Positions 26,290 to 34,806 of a DNA stretch of 64,000 nt are shown here, in pieces (the stretch's first letter is position 1; every line of letters starts with the position of its first letter). The translations under genes and the position numbers were made by a program. The notes under the pieces are model-generated. The model saw only the letters and a program-made list of their open reading frames with translations. It was not told where the DNA came from and searched no databases. Source of the DNA: Branchiibius cervicis (lineage in GTDB: Bacteria; Actinomycetota; Actinomycetes; Actinomycetales; Dermatophilaceae); the NCBI RefSeq assembly GCF_042661605.1, contig NZ_JBHSWJ010000002.1, forward strand, positions 3,472,001 through 3,536,000, written 5' to 3'.

Positions 26290-27813
26290 TCAGTCTCCGT
26301 CGACGTCAACCCAGTTCAGCGTGCGGTCGATGGCCTTGCGCCAACCGACGTATCCGTCGGCACGCTGCTGGTCGTTCCAGTTCGGCTTCCAGTGCTTGCC
26401 CTCGTGCCAGTTGGCGCGCAACTCGTCGGTGTCCTTCCAGAAACCGACGGCCAGACCCGCGGCGTAGGCCGCACCCAGGCACGTGGTCTCGGCCAGCACC
26501 GGACGGCTCACCTCGACCCCCAGGATGTCGGACTGGATCTGCATGCACAGGTTGTTGGCGGTGACGCCGCCGTCGACCTTGAGCACCTCCAGCTTCACCC
26601 CGGAGTCCTTCTCCATGGCGTCGGCCACGTCCTTGCTCTGGTAGCAGATCGCTTCGAGCGTGGCCCGCGCCAGGTGGGCGTTGGTGTTGTAGCGGGACAG
26701 GCCCACGATCACACCGCGGGCGTCCGAGCGCCAGTACGGCGCGAACAGGCCGGAGAACGCCGGCACGAAGTAAACGCCGCCGTTGTCCTCGACCTGCCCG
26801 GCCAGGCGCTCGGTGTCGGCCGCACCGGAGATGATGCCGAGCTGGTCACGCAGCCATTGCACGGCTGAGCCGGTCACCGCGATCGAACCCTCGAGCGCGT
26901 AGATCGGCTTGTCGTTGCCGAAGCGGTAGCAGACCGTGGTCAGCAGACCGGCCTTGCTGCGCACCAGCTCCTCACCGGTGTTGAGCAGCATGAAGTTGCC
27001 CGTGCCGTAAGTGTTCTTGGCCTCACCCGGGGCGAAACACACCTGACCGACCGTGGCGGCCTGCTGGTCACCGAGCACGCCGGTGATCGGGACCTCGGCG
27101 TGGAACGGCCCGTGCGGGTCGGTGACGCCGTACGCCGACGCGTCCGAAGACGACACGATTTCCGGCAGCATCGCCCTGGGGATGTTGAAGAGCGCGAGCA
27201 ACTCGTCGTCCCACTGGCAGGTCTCCAGGTCCATCAGCATCGTGCGGCTGGCGTTGGTCACATCGGTGACGTGCCGTCCGCCGTCGGTGCCACCGGTGAG
27301 GTTCCAGGTCACCCAGCAGTCCGTCGTACCGAAGATGGCGTCGCCCTTCTCCGCGGCTTCGCGCAACCCCTTGACGTTCTCCAGCAGCCACTGGATCTTG
27401 CCGCCCGAGAAGTACGTCGCCGGCGGCAGACCAGCGCGCTCGCGGATCAGGTCGCCGTGACCCTCGCGCTCGAGCCGGCTGGCGATCCGGTCGGTGCGGG
27501 TGTCCTGCCAGACGATGGCGTTGTAGTACGGGCGCCCGGTCCTCTTGTTCCACACCACGGTGGTCTCGCGCTGGTTGGTGATGCCCACCGCGGCGAGGTC
27601 GCTGGCCGTGATGTTGGCCTTGCCCATCGCGGTCTGGATGACCGAGCTGGTGCGCTCCCAGATCTCGATCGGGTCATGCTCCACCCAACCGGCCTGCGGC
27701 ATGATCTGCTCGTGCTCCAACTGGTGGCGCGCGACCTCCTCGCCGTCGTGGTTGAAGATCATGAACCGGGTGCTGGTCGTGCCTTGGTCTACTGCTCCTA
27801 CGTAGTCAGCCAT
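26290..27813 (-). CDS. glpK: glycerol kinase (operon copy)
   Basis: Phosphorylates glycerol to glycerol 3-phosphate with ATP. The 507-residue FGGY-family protein shows VGAVDQGTTSTRFMIFNHDGE (ATP-phosphate loop), GITNQRETTVVW, the substrate region KIQWLLENVKG, GDQQAATVGQ and the second signature KVDGGVTANNLCMQIQSD. ATG at 27813 has AAGGAG 8 nt upstream. It lies 28 nt after glpF in the same operon. A second, more divergent kinase is encoded at 29537-31087. Confidence 0.96.
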   Translation of the reverse strand: MADYVGAVDQGTTSTRFMIFNHDGEEVARHQLEHEQIMPQAGWVEHDPIEIWERTSSVIQTAMGKANITASDLAAVGITNQRETTVVWNKRTGRPYYNAIVWQDTRTDRIASRLEREGHGDLIRERAGLPPATYFSGGKIQWLLENVKGLREAAEKGDAIFGTTDCWVTWNLTGGTDGGRHVTDVTNASRTMLMDLETCQWDDELLALFNIPRAMLPEIVSSSDASAYGVTDPHGPFHAEVPITGVLGDQQAATVGQVCFAPGEAKNTYGTGNFMLLNTGEELVRSKAGLLTTVCYRFGNDKPIYALEGSIAVTGSAVQWLRDQLGIISGAADTERLAGQVEDNGGVYFVPAFSGLFAPYWRSDARGVIVGLSRYNTNAHLARATLEAICYQSKDVADAMEKDSGVKLEVLKVDGGVTANNLCMQIQSDILGVEVSRPVLAETTCLGAAYAAGLAVGFWKDTDELRANWHEGKHWKPNWNDQQRADGYVGWRKAIDRTLNWVDVDGD

Positions 27814-27841
27814 CTGCTCTCTCCTTTGAAAGTCGGTTGTT

Positions 27842-28654
27842 TCACTCGTTGGGAAGCGGCTCGCCCGCGGCCTCGGCCTCGGGTTCTGCCTCTTCCATGG
27901 CGTCGATGCCGCGATCGATCAGCAGCTTGAACAGTCCGCCACCGACGAGGCCGCCGATGATGGGCGCGACGATCGGCAACCAGAAGTAGTAGTTGCCGCC
28001 CGGTTCCTTCATCGCCGTGCTGTAACCGGTGATCCAGGACGCCAGACGCGGGCCGAAGTCACGCGCCGGGTTGATGGCGTAGCCGGCGTTCGCACCCCAG
28101 GCCATACCGATCGCGACCACGAGCAAACCGACCAGCAGCGGGCCCAGGTTGGACAGCGGCGGGTTGTTGCGCGCGTTGGTGAGCGCGAAGATCACGAAGA
28201 CCAGGATGGCCGTACCGACGATCTGGTCGAAGAACGCCGTGGTCATGGTCACATGGGTGCCGGGCAGGGTCGAGAAGATCCCCTGGGTCTTGAACGTGTG
28301 GCCGGGGTCGATGGCGTTGATCAGATCGGCGTAGGTGAACCGCACGATGATCGCGGCCACGAAGGCACCCGCGGTCTGGGCCAGGGAGTAGGGCAGCACC
28401 TTCTTCCAGGAGAAGCCCTGGAACGCCGCCAGTGCGACGGTCACCGCCGGGTTCAGGTGCGCACCGGAGATCCGGGCGGACACGTAAACACCGAGCGTGA
28501 CGCCCAGGCCCCAGGCCCAGGCGATGGAATCGTGGTCACCCAGTGCGCCGTTGCCGGTGACGACCTGCGCCACCACACCGACACCGAACAGGATGAGGAT
28601 GCACGTGCCGGCGAACTCCGCGAGGAGTTCCCAGGTCAACGTATCTTTCTTCAT
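27842..28654 (-). CDS. glpF: glycerol uptake facilitator (aquaglyceroporin)
   Basis: Membrane channel admitting glycerol by facilitated diffusion. The 270-residue MIP-family protein has six membrane helices and both pore motifs: NPAVTVALA near residue 67 and NPARDFGPR near residue 198. The aspartate following the second motif (NPARD) is typical of glycerol-permeable members. It is first gene of glpFKD, with AAAGGA 8 nt before the ATG. The upstream region holds the GylR-type double operator. Confidence 0.95.
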   Translation of the reverse strand: MKKDTLTWELLAEFAGTCILILFGVGVVAQVVTGNGALGDHDSIAWAWGLGVTLGVYVSARISGAHLNPAVTVALAAFQGFSWKKVLPYSLAQTAGAFVAAIIVRFTYADLINAIDPGHTFKTQGIFSTLPGTHVTMTTAFFDQIVGTAILVFVIFALTNARNNPPLSNLGPLLVGLLVVAIGMAWGANAGYAINPARDFGPRLASWITGYSTAMKEPGGNYYFWLPIVAPIIGGLVGGGLFKLLIDRGIDAMEEAEPEAEAAGEPLPNE

Positions 28655-28727
28655 GGGGCAGGTCCTTTCGTCGCCTCGTTGCGATGTGGATCACACAACC
28701 CTGCTGGCCATCGCAAAGCCAGAGCAG

Positions 28728-28769
28728 CCGTTCGACATACGCGAACGATGATTCGCTCATGTCGAACGG
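28728..28769. promoter_or_regulatory. double IclR/GylR operator between glpF and the regulator
   Basis: Perfect 11-bp inverted repeat CCGTTCGACAT (28728-28738) and ATGTCGAACGG (28759-28769). Nested within it are GCGAA and TTCGC. It can be read as two TTCG-N7-CGAA boxes, at 28731-28745 and 28752-28766, 21 bp apart (two helical turns). It lies just before the regulator's -10 box (TAGAAT, 28772-28777) and upstream of glpF. Confidence 0.8.
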
Positions 28770-28782
28770 CTTAGAATGAACT

Positions 28783-29540
28783 GTGCCCGCGCCCATCCAG
28801 TCGATCGAGCGAGCGGCGAACGTGCTGCATCTGCTCGCCGCCGCGACCGAACCGGTGATGCTGGGGGAATTGGCGCGCATGCTGGATCTGCCCAAGCCGA
28901 CGGTGCACGGCATCGTGCGCACGCTGGTCGACGTGGGTTTCGTGGCCCAGGAGCCGGAGACCGGCCGCTATTTGATCGGTGCCGGCCTGGCCCGGTTGGG
29001 GCAGACCCTCGATCCCCATCTGCTGCGCTCCCGGGCCGCCAACCGGGCCGACCAACTCGCCGCGACCACCGGCCTGGAGGTGCAGTTGGGAGTCCTCAGC
29101 GGCAACGGCGTGCTGCTGCTGCATCACGTCTTCCGGCCCGACGGCTCACCGCAACGGTTGCGGATCGACGAACGCCAACCGTTGCACGCCACCGCACTGG
29201 GCCAGGTGCTTCTCGCGTTCTCATCGGCGGCCGGCCGGTTGCACACCCTGGAGTTGCACCCGTTCACCGCGACCACGATCACCAGCCGGACCCAGCTGGC
29301 CCGCACCATGTCCCAGGTCCGGCGCCAGGGGTACGCCGTGGCGGACGGCACACTGACCCCGGGAGTGGCCGCGGTGGCGGCGCCGATCCTGCACTACGCA
29401 GGAGTCGGTGTCGGCGCGCTGGCGGTCGTCGGGAGGTCCGCGCGGATGCTCGACTCCGGCGGCCGGCCCCGCGAGCGCCTCCCCGAGCGTGTCGTCGATG
29501 CAGCCACTGCCATCTCCTCACCCTGCAGGAGCGCTTGTGA
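28783..29540 (+). CDS. IclR-family glycerol regulon regulator, GylR-like (frame broken at its end)
   Basis: DNA-binding regulator with an IclR winged helix (SIERAANVLHLLAAATEPVMLGELARMLDLPKPTVHGIVRTL, residues about 5-47) and an effector domain (LQVGVLSGNG, LHATALGQVLLAF, GYAVADGTLTPGVAAVAAPI). The layout, divergent from glpFKD with a palindromic double operator, matches GylR of Streptomyces, which responds to glycerol 3-phosphate. As sequenced, the frame runs on through the next gene. One more C at 29521-29523 gives an ending ISSPLQERL with a TGA at 29538-29540 that overlaps the next GTG start. GTG at 28783 sits 5 nt after TAGAAT. Confidence 0.88.
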
Positions 29541-31087
29541 ACGCCCGGTACGTCGCCGCCCTCGACCAGGGCACCACCTCCACCCGGTGCATGATCTTCG
29601 ACCAGCGCGGCCGGATGGTGACGGTCGCCCAGCACGAGCAGCGGCAGTTCTTCCCCCAGCCGGGTTGGGCGGAGCACGACGCCGAGGAGATCCTGGCCAA
29701 CACCCTGCGGGTCCTGCCGGAGGCGCTGCGCTCTGCCGGTCTGCTGACGACGGACATCGCCGCTCTGGGCATCGCCAACCAACGCGAGACGACCGTCGTG
29801 TGGGACCGCATCACCGGCAAGCCGCTGGCCCCGGCCATCACGTGGCAGGACACCCGGTCCAGCCAGATCGTCGCCGAGTTGCAGCGCGGGCCGCACCGGG
29901 CACTGTTCGAAGAGATCTGCGGCCTCGCCCCTGCTGGCTACTTCGCCGCGCCGCGGCTGCGCTGGTTGCTGGACCACGTACCCGGCCTGGCCCGCCGGGC
30001 TCGATCCGGCGAGGTCGCCTTCGGCACGATGGACAGTTGGCTGACCTGGCAGCTGACCGGTGGCCCGGACGGCGGAGTGCACGTGACCGACGTCACCAAC
30101 GCCAGCCGGACCATGCTGATGAACATCCGCACCCTGGAATGGGATCAGCGCCTGCTGGATGCCCTCGACATCCCGGCGCAGATGCTGCCCGAGATCCGCC
30201 CCAACGCCCAGGTGTGGGGCACGTGCGTCTCCGGGATGCCGGGCGTGCCGCTGGGCGGAGCCCTCGGCGACCAACAGGCGGCGCTCTTCGGCGAGACGTG
30301 CTTCGACGCGGGCGAGGCCAAATGCACCTACGGCACAGGCGCTTTCGTGCTCACCAACACCGGTGACCGGCTGATCGCATCCCGGCACGGTCTCATCTCG
30401 ACCGTCGCCTACTCCCTGGCCGGGCAGCCGCCGGTCTATGCGATCGAGGGGTCGATCGCGGTCGCCGGCGCGTTGGTGCAGTGGTTCCGTGACGCGCTGG
30501 AGATGATCGACTCGGCGCCGCAGATCGAGACCCTTGCCCGGCAGGTGGACAGCACCGGAGGGTGTTACATCGTGCCGGCGTTCGCCGGTCTCTTCGCTCC
30601 GCATTGGCGCCCGGAGGCGCGCGGCGTGATCGTCGGCCTCACGTCGTACGTCAAGAAGGCGCACCTGGCCCGGGCGGTCCTGGAGGCGACAGCGTGGCAG
30701 ACCGCCGAAGTGGTCGACGCGATGAACGCCGATACCGGGCTGGCCATCACCAGCCTCAAGGTGGATGGTGGCATGACCGCCAATCACCTTCTGATGCAGA
30801 TGGTTGCCGACTTCCTGGGGATTCCCGTCGAACGCACCCTGGTCTCGGAGAGCGTGTCGCTCGGCGCCGCGTACGCCGCGGGGCTGGCCGTGGGGTACTG
30901 GCCGGACCTGGAGGGGTTGCGCCGTAACTGGCATCGCGCCGGCCGGTGGGAGCCGGGCATGACGGAGGGACTGCGGCGGCGGCGACGTGCCGAATGGGAT
31001 CGCGCGGTGGAGCACACGCTGGGCTGGACGCGGGAGGACGAGGACGAGCTCGACACCGGGTTCGACCGCGACCCGCTGCTTCACTGA
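29537..31087 (+). CDS. glpK2: second glycerol kinase
   Basis: A 516-residue FGGY kinase, clearly homologous to the operon copy at 26290-27813 but divergent: VAALDQGTTSTRCMIF, GIANQRETTVVWDR, GDQQAALFGET and KVDGGMTANHLLMQM. It has an extra acidic carboxy-terminal tail (TREDEDELDTGFDRD). The start GTG has AGGAG 5 nt upstream and overlaps the regulator's stop (GTGA), so it is coupled to the regulator. It may give different kinetics or regulation; another polyol is possible but less likely given the conserved substrate loops. Confidence 0.9.
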   Translation: MNARYVAALDQGTTSTRCMIFDQRGRMVTVAQHEQRQFFPQPGWAEHDAEEILANTLRVLPEALRSAGLLTTDIAALGIANQRETTVVWDRITGKPLAPAITWQDTRSSQIVAELQRGPHRALFEEICGLAPAGYFAAPRLRWLLDHVPGLARRARSGEVAFGTMDSWLTWQLTGGPDGGVHVTDVTNASRTMLMNIRTLEWDQRLLDALDIPAQMLPEIRPNAQVWGTCVSGMPGVPLGGALGDQQAALFGETCFDAGEAKCTYGTGAFVLTNTGDRLIASRHGLISTVAYSLAGQPPVYAIEGSIAVAGALVQWFRDALEMIDSAPQIETLARQVDSTGGCYIVPAFAGLFAPHWRPEARGVIVGLTSYVKKAHLARAVLEATAWQTAEVVDAMNADTGLAITSLKVDGGMTANHLLMQMVADFLGIPVERTLVSESVSLGAAYAAGLAVGYWPDLEGLRRNWHRAGRWEPGMTEGLRRRRRAEWDRAVEHTLGWTREDEDELDTGFDRDPLLH

Positions 31088-31206
31088 CCCCACCCACTCG
31101 GGTGGGCGTGAGGTTCGTGCCCGAGGTAACGCACGGCGTACGTTGGCACGATGCCCACTTTCATAGCGAAACGAAGCACTCGCGCCCAGCCTGCCCGGTG
31201 GTCGGT

Positions 31207-32865
31207 ATGACAGCACAGGACGCCTCCTCCGCAACCGGTCAGCAACCGACCCTGAAACGACATGTGGGCGTCGTCGGATTGCTCTTCGCCAGCGTGGGGT
31301 CGATCATCGGCTCGGGCTGGCTCTTCGGGGCGCTGAACGCCTCCCAGCAGGCCGGGCCGGCCGCGACGATCTCCTGGGCCTTCGGGGCGCTGCTGATCTT
31401 GTTCATCGCGCTGTGTTACGCCGAACTGGGCACGATGTTCCCGCTCACCGGCGGGGTCGTGCGCTTCCCCCACATGGCCTTCGGCAACCTGGCCAGCTTC
31501 GCGGGCGGCTGGATCACCTACATCGCGGTGGGGACCACGGCGCCCATCGAAGTCGAAGCGGCACTGCAGTACGGCACGAAGTACGCCCCGTTCACGACGC
31601 CGCACACCGTCGACGGGCAGACCGTGCACACCTTGACCGGACTGGGTTATGCGACAGCGGTCGTCCTCATGGCCCTCTTCGTGGTCATCAACTATTTCGG
31701 CGTCCGCTGGTTCGCGCGCATCAACAACGTGCTGGTGTCGTGGAAGCTGTTCATCATCGTCGCCGTCATCGCGGCGTTCTTCTTCGCCGCCTTCCACGGG
31801 GACAACTTCACCTCCTACGGTTTCACCCCCTCGGGCTGGCACGGTGTCTTCACCGCGGTCGCGACAAGCGGAATCGTCTTCTCCTATCTGGGTTTCCGTC
31901 AAGGAATCGAGCTGGCCGGAGAGACCGACAACCCCAAACGCAACGTGCCACTGGCCGTCATCGGATCGGTGCTGATCACTGCCGTGATCTACGTCCTGCT
32001 GCAGGTCGCGTTCATTGGTGCCCTGCCCGGCGACACCCTGGCGACGTCGCACGGGTGGGCCAATCTGTCCTTCGCCAACGACTTCGGACCGCTCGCGGCG
32101 CTCGCCACCATCCTGGGCCTGGGGTGGCTGTCGGTCCTGCTCTACATCGACGCGATCGTGTCCCCCGGCGACACCGGTCTGATCTACACCACCGTCACCG
32201 CACGCATCTCGTTCGCGATGGCTCGCAACGGCAACGCCCCCAAGGCCCTTGCGCGTACGACGAGCCGGGGAGCCCCGCTGATCGGGCTGATCCTGGCCTT
32301 CATCATCGGGCTGATCGCCTTCCTGCCGTTCCCCAGTTGGCAGCAGTTGGTCGGCTTCATCACCTCGGCCACCGTCTTGTCCTTCGCCTCGGGTCCCCTG
32401 GTGCTGGTCGCCCTGCGCAAACAGGTTCCCGACCATGAACGACCCTTCCGCCTGCCCGGCGGCCACGTGATCCCGTTCCTGGCCTTCTGGGGATCGAACT
32501 TGATCGTCTACTGGTCGGGGTGGAGCACGGTGTGGAAGCTGATGGTCGCCGTGGTCCTGGGGTTCGTGCTGCTGCTCGTGTTCGCGGCAACCGGCGGTCT
32601 GCACGAAAAGCGACTCGATGCCCGCGCCGGGCTGTGGGTGGTGCCCTGGCTGGTGTGCCTGACGATCGTCTCCTACCTGGGCGACTACGACGGCGGCCGT
32701 GCGGTGCTGGGCTTCGGGACGGCCATCCCGGTCCTGCTCGTGATCTCCGCGGTCATCTACCTGATGGCGTTCCGCCTGCGCCTGTCACCGGAGCAGGCAC
32801 AGGCATACATCGAGGAATCGATGCACGAAGCGCAGGTCGACGACGAGCAACTCAGCAGTCCCTGA
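31207..32865 (+). CDS. APC-superfamily amino acid permease
   Basis: Cation-coupled transporter of 552 residues with about twelve membrane helices. The first helix contains the unwound substrate-binding motif FASVGSIIGSGWLFGAL, and later helices include FSYLGFRQGIELAGETDNPKRNVP, the conserved loop of amino acid-polyamine-organocation carriers. The carboxy-terminal tail is short and acidic. The substrate is unknown. The first 119 bases upstream show no strong promoter that I can point to. Confidence 0.87.
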   Translation: MTAQDASSATGQQPTLKRHVGVVGLLFASVGSIIGSGWLFGALNASQQAGPAATISWAFGALLILFIALCYAELGTMFPLTGGVVRFPHMAFGNLASFAGGWITYIAVGTTAPIEVEAALQYGTKYAPFTTPHTVDGQTVHTLTGLGYATAVVLMALFVVINYFGVRWFARINNVLVSWKLFIIVAVIAAFFFAAFHGDNFTSYGFTPSGWHGVFTAVATSGIVFSYLGFRQGIELAGETDNPKRNVPLAVIGSVLITAVIYVLLQVAFIGALPGDTLATSHGWANLSFANDFGPLAALATILGLGWLSVLLYIDAIVSPGDTGLIYTTVTARISFAMARNGNAPKALARTTSRGAPLIGLILAFIIGLIAFLPFPSWQQLVGFITSATVLSFASGPLVLVALRKQVPDHERPFRLPGGHVIPFLAFWGSNLIVYWSGWSTVWKLMVAVVLGFVLLLVFAATGGLHEKRLDARAGLWVVPWLVCLTIVSYLGDYDGGRAVLGFGTAIPVLLVISAVIYLMAFRLRLSPEQAQAYIEESMHEAQVDDEQLSSP

Positions 32866-33414
32866 TCACCGCTGGTCAGGGTGACGGGGGTATTCCTGTG
32901 TGGGGTACTGCCCCTGCTGCGGGGGTCCGTAGGCGCCCGGCTGCTGCTGGGCGTAGCGGGGCGCAGCCTGTTGCTGGGCGGCCAGGTAGGTCTGCCGGTT
33001 GAGTGCGTCAGCGCGCTCGCGATCAAAACGGTTCACCTGCTTGGTGAGCCAGTAGATCGCCAGGTGGATCGCCCACGCGACGATCGCATAGACGAGCATC
33101 GCGAACAGCACGGAGGTGTCGAGCACGGCGTTGTGCTGACCGTTGGCGCTGGAGGTGAGATCGACGCTGGGGAAGATGCCCCGGAAGGGTTCCATCGCCC
33201 GCTCCATCGAGCGGTAGACCCACCGCACGAAACTGGCTTCCTGACTGGCGCCGAACAGCTGCAGGATGAACCCGAGACCGAGAACGATCTCGACGACGAT
33301 CACGTAGGCGTAGGCCAGGTAGGCCAGCACCCGCCCGAAGGTCAGCAGGTAGCGCTTCTCCTTCGGCGGCTCTTCAACGAGGCTGGCCGGCGGCGGGGTA
33401 CTCGGCTGGGACAC
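32866..33414 (-). CDS. YggT-like integral membrane protein
   Basis: A 182-residue protein with two membrane helices (about residues 28-52 and 100-124) separated by a segment MEPFRGIFPSVDLTSS and SVLFAMLVYAIVAW that resembles the YggT family. After the second helix comes a glutamine-, proline- and tyrosine-rich tail (QQQPGAYGPPQQGQYP), probably disordered. YggT proteins are linked to cell division and osmotic stress, but the match here is by pattern only. GTG at 33414 has GAGGAG 6 nt upstream. It converges on the permease gene. Confidence 0.6.
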   Translation of the reverse strand: MSQPSTPPPASLVEEPPKEKRYLLTFGRVLAYLAYAYVIVVEIVLGLGFILQLFGASQEASFVRWVYRSMERAMEPFRGIFPSVDLTSSANGQHNAVLDTSVLFAMLVYAIVAWAIHLAIYWLTKQVNRFDRERADALNRQTYLAAQQQAAPRYAQQQPGAYGPPQQGQYPTQEYPRHPDQR

Positions 33415-33469
33415 GGGTAACTCCTCGATCGATACGGGCTGCTACCCCTGCCACCCTAACCAGGGGGCC

Positions 33470-34360
33470 TCAGTGCCCCGGTCTCAACCGGACGGTGCGG
33501 CTGTGGTGGTCCTCTTTGAGCTCGGCGATGGAGCTGCGGGTCTTCACGAACTCCGAGAACGAGGTCACACCGAAATTCTTCTCGTTGAAGGAGGGATCCA
33601 TCCGCTTCATCTGGCTCTTCACCTCACCGGCGTTGAACCACTCGGAGTCCGGATCCTTCTCGCGCAGGATTCGCAACGCGCGCAACAACAACCGCGTCGC
33701 CTGGCGGGCACTGAGTTGCGCGTCCTCCTTGTCCTCGTCCTCGGTGGCCGGGGTACCTTTCGCCCGCGAACCGGACTTCTTCGCCGGCGGCTCGGCGATG
33801 TCCTGCTCGTCCCGCTCGCGGTCGGACAGTCCGGGCAGGTTGTCGTAGGTCACCAATTCGTCGACGGCCGCTGCCAGGGACCGACTGGTGGCGCCGGCGA
33901 CCCCCACGGCCACTACGTAGCGGCCCATCCGCTTGAGGCGTTGTGCGAGCGGGATGTAGTCCGAATCGCCCGCGACCAGGACGACGGTCGCCACCGACGG
34001 CATGCGGGCCATGTCCTCCAACGCGTCGACGGCCAGCCGGATGTCAGCACCGTTCTTCGAGCCCGATGCGGGGAAGAGCTGGATCAGGTCGACGGCCCGG
34101 TCGACCAGTTGTTTGCGGTAGTGGACGTTCGCCGGGACCGACCAGTCGGCGTACGCCCGGGTCAGTGCGAGTCGGCCGAAGGAGGAGGCGAAGTCGAGGA
34201 TCGCGTGAAGGTCCACCTCCGCGGCAGCCACGCGGGCGACCTCGAAACCCTTGTCCCGGTCCCGCCAGAACGAGCCCTTGCCGTGCACCTGGTCGTAGCG
34301 GGAGATCACCACATTGTCGAAGTCGATGTAGACGGCAACGGCGGCACTGGGCTCGGGCAT
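33470..34360 (-). CDS. NYN-domain ribonuclease-like protein with LOTUS domain
   Basis: A 296-residue protein. Residues about 5-175 are a NYN (PIN-like) domain: the acidic metal-site residues are seen in VAVYIDFDNVVISR, NGADIRLAVDALEDM and VVLVAGDSDYIPLAQRLKRMG. Residues about 225-290 match an OST-HTH/LOTUS domain (LLLRALRILREKDPDSEWFNAGEVKSQMKRMDPSFN and FSEFVKTRSSIAEL), which binds RNA in other systems. Between them is a charged linker. It likely cleaves or processes RNA. It lies 13 nt after a barstar-like gene on the same strand, an RNase-inhibitor fold. Confidence 0.85.
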   Translation of the reverse strand: MPEPSAAVAVYIDFDNVVISRYDQVHGKGSFWRDRDKGFEVARVAAAEVDLHAILDFASSFGRLALTRAYADWSVPANVHYRKQLVDRAVDLIQLFPASGSKNGADIRLAVDALEDMARMPSVATVVLVAGDSDYIPLAQRLKRMGRYVVAVGVAGATSRSLAAAVDELVTYDNLPGLSDRERDEQDIAEPPAKKSGSRAKGTPATEDEDKEDAQLSARQATRLLLRALRILREKDPDSEWFNAGEVKSQMKRMDPSFNEKNFGVTSFSEFVKTRSSIAELKEDHHSRTVRLRPGH

Positions 34361-34373
34361 GTCACCGAGTCTG

Positions 34374-34757
34374 TCAGGCCAGTGTCAGCCCGACGCGCGG
34401 ATGGTCGGCGAAGACCTCCAGGATCAGCTCGAAGTAGGTCTTGCCGGTGCCGGCCTCCAGGTCACGCAGTTGCTGCCGGATCAGGGCCTGGTCGAACGGT
34501 CCGTCCAGCTTGGCGGTCAACCAGGCCCGGGTGGCATCGGTGCCGAGTGCCGTTCTGCTCTGCTGGTGGTCGCACCAGAGGAACTGCGGATGTTCGTCAC
34601 CGGCCAGAGCGCCGATACCGCCGTACAGCAGGTCGTTCAGCCCGTCCAGACTGGCGCCGAGCCGCCAGTCCTCGTCGGCCATCACCAGCCGGTTCAACTC
34701 GCCGTAGAAGTCATCGATGCCGTGGATGCGGGCACCCTCGATCCGGTAGGTCGCCAT
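34374..34757 (-). CDS. barstar-family protein
   Basis: A 127-residue protein of the barstar fold, known as a tight inhibitor of the RNase barnase. It shows the family landmarks DDFYGELNRLVMADEDWRLGASLDGLNDLLYGG and the later TYFELILEVFADHPRV. No barnase-type RNase is seen in the window; the adjacent downstream NYN/LOTUS gene is the closest RNase-like partner. ATG at 34757 or 34766 may start the protein. Confidence 0.8.
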   Translation of the reverse strand: MATYRIEGARIHGIDDFYGELNRLVMADEDWRLGASLDGLNDLLYGGIGALAGDEHPQFLWCDHQQSRTALGTDATRAWLTAKLDGPFDQALIRQQLRDLEAGTGKTYFELILEVFADHPRVGLTLA

Positions 34758-34794
34758 ACCGACCATCGTCGGCCATCGACGCCGCAGCCTTCGC

Positions 34795-34800
34795 TACGCT
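34795..34800 (+). promoter_or_regulatory. -10 box of the EEP hydrolase gene (leaderless)
   Basis: TACGCT, then 6 nt, then the ATG at 34807. Confidence 0.6.
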
Positions 34801-34806
34801 CGCCGG

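Noticed and set aside
29279..31234. 651-codon minus-strand frame opposite the second glycerol kinase
   Set aside because: Composition typical of an antisense shadow in high-GC DNA; the plus-strand kinase is clear.
31081..32604. 507-codon minus-strand frame across the permease
   Set aside because: Highly charged His/Gln/Asp-rich shadow of the membrane protein gene.
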